Positions 58,686-62,469 of a DNA stretch of 62,469 bases are shown in pieces. Where the stretch lies: positions 1-62,469 of the forward strand of contig DAOUMU010000124.1 of assembly GCA_034409055.1 (NCBI GenBank), in the 5' to 3' direction. Position numbers and translations under genes: made by a program. The notes beneath the pieces are model-generated. The model was not told the origin of the DNA and made no database searches. It saw nothing but the letters and a program-made list of their open reading frames with translations. The stretch's first letter is position 1; each line of letters begins with the position of its first letter. Source of the stretch: DAOUMU01 sp034409055. Its GTDB lineage: Bacteria; Chloroflexota; Anaerolineae; 4572-78; J111.

Positions 58686-60029
58686 CTATCCCCCAGATTC
58701 CACACTCGACTCCTGAAGCGATATATCTTCACCCAACCGCTGGCCCTGTTTCTTGAAAATTTCTCTTCTCGAAACGATATTGGAGGCCAGATAGAGACCA
58801 AGACGATCAGGGGTGCGACAGTTGGTTTTGAAATCCAGGGCCCGTTTGAAGATGGAACGATATTCATTGAACTGGCGTCGAACCCGGAAACAGCCCTCCG
58901 TTAATTCGTCCGCCGTCATCCCCCGGGGCTGAAACGTGGCCTGGCCATACCGATAAGCCGGGTCCAGCCACCAGCGATCATAGATAAGCCGGCCTTCGGC
59001 CTGCAACCGGTCGTACAGTTTTGCCCCCGGCATGGGGGTCAAGGGGTTGAAATTGGCCAGGTAGAACTTTGAACGGAGGGCAAATTCCAGGCTGATATCA
59101 AACGAGTCGACCGTATCCTGGTCGTAGCCAAAAACAAAAGTGCCGTAGAGCATAAGGCCGCGCTCGTGGAATTTCTGAACCGAAGTGGCATAGTCGCCAT
59201 GTTTCAGATTCCATTTTTTCTTCATCTGAACCAGGTTCTGCTCGTTTAAGGACTCAAAGCCGATCAGGGCAATAATGCAGCCGCTTTTGGCCAACAGATC
59301 CATTAACCGGTCATTGTGGGCGATATCAATACTGACCTGGCAGGCCCAGCGAATGTTCAGGGGAATCAAGGCTTCAAACAGGGCCTTGGCCTGGGAGACA
59401 TTGACAAAAATATTGTCGTCCACCCAAAAAATATATTTACGATTGAGCACTTCGATTTCGGCCACCACCTCCCGCACCGGTCGCTGCCGCAGGTTGGAAC
59501 CGTAGAAAGCGTCGATCGAGCAAAACTCACAGGCAAAACGGCAGCCCCGACCATACTGCACCAGTCCGACCGGAGCATAGCGTTTGTCCCGGAAGATGCG
59601 GCGATCTGGTTTCAGCCCCTGTAGCGGGGGGTAGTCCGGCTGGCGGTAGAGCCGTTGCAATCGACCGGCCTGCGCATCCCGCACAACCTGCTCCCATAAC
59701 CCCTCTGCGTCACCCATGACCACCGAGTCGGCGTATTGCCAGACCTCGTCCGGCAAGAAGGTGGGGTGATAGCCGCCCATCACCACCGGAATGCCGCGTT
59801 GGCGAAACCGGGCGGCAATCTGATAGGCTCGCCGGGCCGTATAGGTTTCCACGGTGATGGCCACCAGGTCGGTGGGGTCATCGTAGGGGATCGCCTCGAG
59901 ACGCTCGTCATAAAGCACTGTTTTTACGTCGGGCGGAGTTAGACCGGCCAGGATGGCAAACACCAGCGGTTCCATCGCGTCGGAGGCGCACCGCTCAATC
60001 ATATTGGGCCGGATAAAGGTGATTTTCAC
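58686..60029 (-). CDS. B12-binding radical SAM enzyme (paralogue 3)
   Basis: A 447-residue paralogue starting at GTG 60029, which overlaps the TGA of the upstream gene (GTGA) and gives the family-like start VKITFIRPNM. A longer frame up to 60293 is only a reading of the previous gene in another frame. Motifs: VVMGGYHPTFLPDEV, cluster CRFACEFC, FWVDDNIFVNVSQAKALFEALIPLNIRW and GFESLNEQNLVQM. Adjacent paralogue 4 differs more from the others. Confidence 0.9.
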   Translation of the reverse strand: MKITFIRPNMIERCASDAMEPLVFAILAGLTPPDVKTVLYDERLEAIPYDDPTDLVAITVETYTARRAYQIAARFRQRGIPVVMGGYHPTFLPDEVWQYADSVVMGDAEGLWEQVVRDAQAGRLQRLYRQPDYPPLQGLKPDRRIFRDKRYAPVGLVQYGRGCRFACEFCSIDAFYGSNLRQRPVREVVAEIEVLNRKYIFWVDDNIFVNVSQAKALFEALIPLNIRWACQVSIDIAHNDRLMDLLAKSGCIIALIGFESLNEQNLVQMKKKWNLKHGDYATSVQKFHERGLMLYGTFVFGYDQDTVDSFDISLEFALRSKFYLANFNPLTPMPGAKLYDRLQAEGRLIYDRWWLDPAYRYGQATFQPRGMTADELTEGCFRVRRQFNEYRSIFKRALDFKTNCRTPDRLGLYLASNIVSRREIFKKQGQRLGEDISLQESSVESGG

Positions 60030-61399
60030 GATGCCAGGAGACCCTCGGTAACCGACTGCCGTCCCATCATCCAATCGCAGTAGTAATAGCGGTGCAGACG
60101 ATGGGCATAAAAGCGATAACCCAGGTTGGCGGCCAGGGCCAGGGGCAACTGGATACGAGCGCCCAACAATCGTTTGGCGATGGAGCGGTAACTGTAGGTC
60201 TGCTTCCAGGCCCATTCCGTGCCGTGTAGCAGCCTTTCCGGGCTCATCCGGCGCGGTTGGTAAACCACGTGCTGAGCATCGTAAAGGGTCCAATCTTCGG
60301 TCAGGATACGCCCCTCCTGCTTGAGCCGGTCGAATAGCGGCGTGCCTGGAAAAGGGGTCAGAATGGCATAGCGGGGCAGGTCGATGTTGGCCTCGATGAC
60401 AAAGTCAACGGTCTCGGCGAAGGTGTCGGGGGTGTGGTTGTCAAAGCCAAAGACAAACGTACCCTGCAGGGCAATGCCCCGGTCGTGCAACCGGCGCACC
60501 ACCTCATGATAATCCTGGCGCATGTTGAAGGCTTTATTGGTCTCCGCCAACGACTCCTGGGAGAGGGTTTCAAAGCCAATCAACAGCCCCCGGCAGCCAC
60601 TGCGGGCCGCCAGGTCCAGTAGCTCCTCGTCCCAGGCAATGACGGTAGTCGCCAGCCCCCCCCAGCTTATCTTGAGCGGGATGAGGGCAGTAAAAAGTTC
60701 CTTCGCGTAGTCAATATCGGCAATCAGATTGAGATCCAGGAAGATGAGCCGCCGCGCCCGCATCTGGCGGATGTCGGCCACCACCTCGGCCACGGGGCGC
60801 TGGAGCGGACGGCCCCAGGCGGTGGGCACCACGCAAAACTCGCACTGGTGGATACAACCCCGCGTGGCCTCAACAGTGTGGGTGATGGTGTGCCGGCCGG
60901 TTGGTAACAGGTCACGGCGGGGGAAAGGTAGATTGGCCAGGTTCAAGTTGGCCCCCTGGTCATAACGGGTCTGCATCCGACCGGCCACGAAGTCGCGCAG
61001 CAGTTGGGGCCAGCTCTGTTCGGCATAACCGGTCACCACCGCATCGGCATGCCGGGCCGCCTCCTCCGGTCTCAGAGTGGGATGGACCCCGCCCAGGACC
61101 ACCGGCAGACCGCGCCGCCGGAACCGGTCGGCCAACTCGTAAGCCCGGGGAGCCGTGCCGGTGATAGCACTGATGCCGATCAGGTCGGCCTCAACCTCGG
61201 GCTCGATCTCCTCAATCCCTTCGTCCACCAGGGTCACCTCGGCCTCTAACTCCTCCGGCACCAGTGAGGCCAGGGTGGTCAAGGTCAAGGGCGCGTACCG
61301 CAGCGATTTTTTCCAGATACCCCCCCGGTGCCGGTATAGAGGGCCACGGGGGGAGAGGAGGAGGATATGTAGTCTTTTGGTAGAGGTGTGATCTTTAAT
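60026..61399 (-). CDS. B12-binding radical SAM enzyme (paralogue 4), first gene of the series
   Basis: About 457 residues. Cluster CIHQCEFC, VVLGGVHPTLRPEEA, FLDLNLIADIDYAKELFTALIPLKISW and GFETLSQESLAET. The usual start at TTG 61288 would cut off a well-conserved family N-terminus (ILLLSPRGPLYRHRG, then KKSLRYAPLTLTTLA), which is read in frame up to a stop near 61412. No ATG, GTG or TTG is available there. A GAAAGG site about 8 bases before an ATT at 61399 suggests initiation at ATT, giving MKDHTSTKRLHILLLSPRG. The exact start is therefore uncertain. Confidence 0.83.
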   Translation of the reverse strand: MKDHTSTKRLHILLLSPRGPLYRHRGGIWKKSLRYAPLTLTTLASLVPEELEAEVTLVDEGIEEIEPEVEADLIGISAITGTAPRAYELADRFRRRGLPVVLGGVHPTLRPEEAARHADAVVTGYAEQSWPQLLRDFVAGRMQTRYDQGANLNLANLPFPRRDLLPTGRHTITHTVEATRGCIHQCEFCVVPTAWGRPLQRPVAEVVADIRQMRARRLIFLDLNLIADIDYAKELFTALIPLKISWGGLATTVIAWDEELLDLAARSGCRGLLIGFETLSQESLAETNKAFNMRQDYHEVVRRLHDRGIALQGTFVFGFDNHTPDTFAETVDFVIEANIDLPRYAILTPFPGTPLFDRLKQEGRILTEDWTLYDAQHVVYQPRRMSPERLLHGTEWAWKQTYSYRSIAKRLLGARIQLPLALAANLGYRFYAHRLHRYYYCDWMMGRQSVTEGLLAS

Positions 61400-61768
61400 G
61401 GTGTAAGCCTTTCAGATTTGGGTAAAATTGGAGTTTGTGTGTGCCCAGGATATAACAACGGATCACAGGATTAAACGGATAATTGATGATATTGCTTTAG
61501 CCAGGTTCGTCCCACGGGGAGGCAGCAGAGCTGCACTGACCTGGCAACTCTGGGATCAAAACGCCGGTCACGGACCGGCTTTGAGCCTAAAAAACCGGAT
61601 TCTTAGTAGCATTAGGCTTCAGCGTGGAGCGGAAAGCGTAGAGCGTCAAATTGCTTCCACGCAACACGTTTCGTAACTATGACTCTCAATGCTCCCACTA
61701 AACAGTATACAGGAAGTCAGATCAGATGTCACCTATCAAAAGTTAGGTCGAGCTTATTTATGTTCTGG

Positions 61769-61814
61769 TGGCCAGGCGCAGCGCGGCATTTCAATGCTGC
61801 GCTGCGCCTGGCCA
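61769..61814. repeat. Strong 20-bp stem hairpin
   Basis: TGGCCAGGCGCAGCGCGGCA at 61769-61788 pairs with 61795-61814 at 19 of 20 positions around a 6-base loop. There is no T-run, so it is not clearly a terminator. Confidence 0.85.
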
Positions 61815-61876
61815 GCGGATACATAACGGATTAGCGGATGCCGGGTCAGGAAAAGATTGGTTCAACGCGGATTTGT

Positions 61877-62011
61877 GGGGTAAAAAGTCAGACCTGACAG
61901 GTTTTAGCGAAAATTTGCCAGATAATACCAGTGCCCGGTACGGGTACAGGTAAATTGTAGCAAATTGGCAACAAATAGCGACAGATTACTAAACCTGTCA
62001 GGTCTTACCCC
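61877..62011. repeat. Nested inverted repeat, AGACCTGACAGGTTT family (second copy)
   Basis: Outer GGGGTAA (61877-61883) and TTACCCC (62005-62011); inner AGACCTGACAGGTTT (61890-61904) and AAACCTGTCAGGTCT (61991-62005), identical to the arms at 46495 and 46578. Confidence 0.88.
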
Positions 62012-62070
62012 TCGAATCCACGTAGAGCCAAAAGTTTTTGAGTTTGTACCCAGGCGGGCCCAGTATAGAT

Positions 62071-62094
62071 GGCCGGGCATGGGGATGCCCGGCC
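62071..62094. repeat. GGGG-loop hairpin of the GCAT class
   Basis: Stem GGCCGGGCAT around GGGG, then CTAC; a single-hairpin relative of the two-hairpin units, in inverted orientation. Confidence 0.75.
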
Positions 62095-62145
62095 TACCCC
62101 AATTTCAAAAACACACAGTGCTGTGCATTACCTGAAAAGCTTCAT

Positions 62146-62277
62146 TACCCGACATTGGAAATCAGAAACCAGGTTCTTCGCTTGCTAAGGCATTTTTGGT
62201 GCTCCAGAATGCTCAAAAGGCAACGATTAGCCTGGTTCAGACGACAAAAAACCTGGTTTCTCACCCCGTGTCGGGTA
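62146..62277. repeat. Nested inverted repeat, AGAAACCAGGTT family
   Basis: TACCCGACA (62146-62154) pairs with TGTCGGGTA (62269-62277); inside, AGAAACCAGGTT (62164-62175) pairs perfectly with AACCTGGTTTCT (62250-62261). Confidence 0.85.
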
Positions 62278-62336
62278 GTGAACCTGAAAAGCTATAGCAG
62301 TAGACGCTAGACAGAGAACAGATATCGGTGGTAAAA

Positions 62337-62469
62337 TACATTAAACCAGAATTTGGCTTGCCAGCGGGGTAAAAAGTAACTTCCGCTTGATGTCGCTAGC
62401 CAACTCGTAAAACGTAAAACGTGAAGCGTAATGACTTATCTACAGTTCATTTTTACGCTTTACGTTTTA
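62337..62469. repeat. Left half of a second MITE-like element, cut by the window end
   Basis: Nearly identical to 7861-8000 apart from a few substitutions and one 7-base deletion in the TTTTACG tract. It continues beyond the window. Confidence 0.9.

Larger units (their letters stand above)
61400..62336. other. Repeat-rich non-coding region
   Basis: No gene is supported. The region holds a GCCGGT-CACGG-ACCGGC hairpin (61562-61580), part of the CCCACGGGGAGGCAGC word near 61511, short ACGCAACACG sequence (61661-61676) and the separate repeats listed below. Open frames here are short and read through palindromes. Confidence 0.7.

Noticed and set aside
60030..60293. N-terminal extension of radical SAM paralogue 3
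   Set aside because: It lies within paralogue 4 in another frame; the GTG at 60029 gives the family-typical N-terminus.
62038..62310. 90-codon open frame near the window end
   Set aside because: It runs across two separate palindromic repeats and has no ribosome binding site.

Overview
The window reads as a chromosomal segment of a member of the Chloroflexota, probably an Anaerolineae/Ardenticatenia/Caldilineae-like filamentous bacterium. This placement is an inference. It rests on the general protein style, a Ser/Thr kinase with FHA and STAS partners, a bacterial GH3-family protein, serial B12-binding radical SAM genes, AAA-TPR-CHAT conflict genes and a very heavy load of palindromic intergenic repeats. 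There is no rRNA, no CRISPR array and no classical complete insertion sequence. One tRNA gene (Thr, UGU) is present.

Layout. 0.5-7.5 kb (+): a self-contained mannitol-type phosphotransferase operon with EIIC, EIIB and EIIA as separate genes, an HPr-EI fusion, an unusual long zinc dehydrogenase and a PfkB sugar-phosphate kinase. 8.1-10.0 kb (+): an MFS transporter and a HAD hydrolase. 10.1-13.1 kb (+): a signalling trio of FHA-winged-helix regulator, STAS protein and membrane Ser/Thr kinase. 13.1-24.1 kb (-): a TetR-headed export module with a lipoprotein adaptor, a TolB-like propeller, a degenerate phosphofructokinase homologue, an ABC ATPase and two FtsX/MacB permeases. 24.2-26.3 kb (-): an XRE-membrane-TPR regulator. 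26.7-29.3 kb (+): a GH2 beta-mannosidase-like enzyme and a small unknown gene.

29.6-41.1 kb (-) is the most interesting part. It is a tightly overlapping operon of a trypco2 protein, a CHAT (caspase-like) protease ending in a Death-like/effector-associated adaptor domain, a second protein starting with the same adaptor domain, a P-loop ATPase, and a membrane AAA-TPR-jelly-roll protein. A RAYT transposase inside a large array of paired hairpins follows, and then a second AAA-TPR protein with a different sensor end. It looks like an NTP-dependent conflict or programmed-cell-death system with exchangeable sensors.

41.7-45.8 kb (+): a CotH, pentapeptide, VTC polyphosphate polymerase and DUF4956 operon behind TTTACA repeats that resemble a Pho box. 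45.8-48.1 kb (-): HNH endonuclease, tRNA-Thr and a GT-C glycosyltransferase. 48.3-51.3 kb: a pentapeptide-TIR protein next to a DNA methyltransferase and a PD-(D/E)XK endonuclease candidate, i.e. a second defence locus. 51.3-61.4 kb (mostly -): a GH3-family protein, a nucleotidyltransferase, two GNAT-like proteins and four tandem B12-binding radical SAM enzymes, possibly a biosynthetic cluster. 61.4-62.5 kb: repeat-rich non-coding DNA.

Across the window the intergenic spaces carry nested inverted repeats: long outer arms enclosing one or two small hairpins whose stems vary in a compensated way between copies. Several copies sit directly at gene ends or starts, and two repeat-like stretches lie in frame inside a gene.
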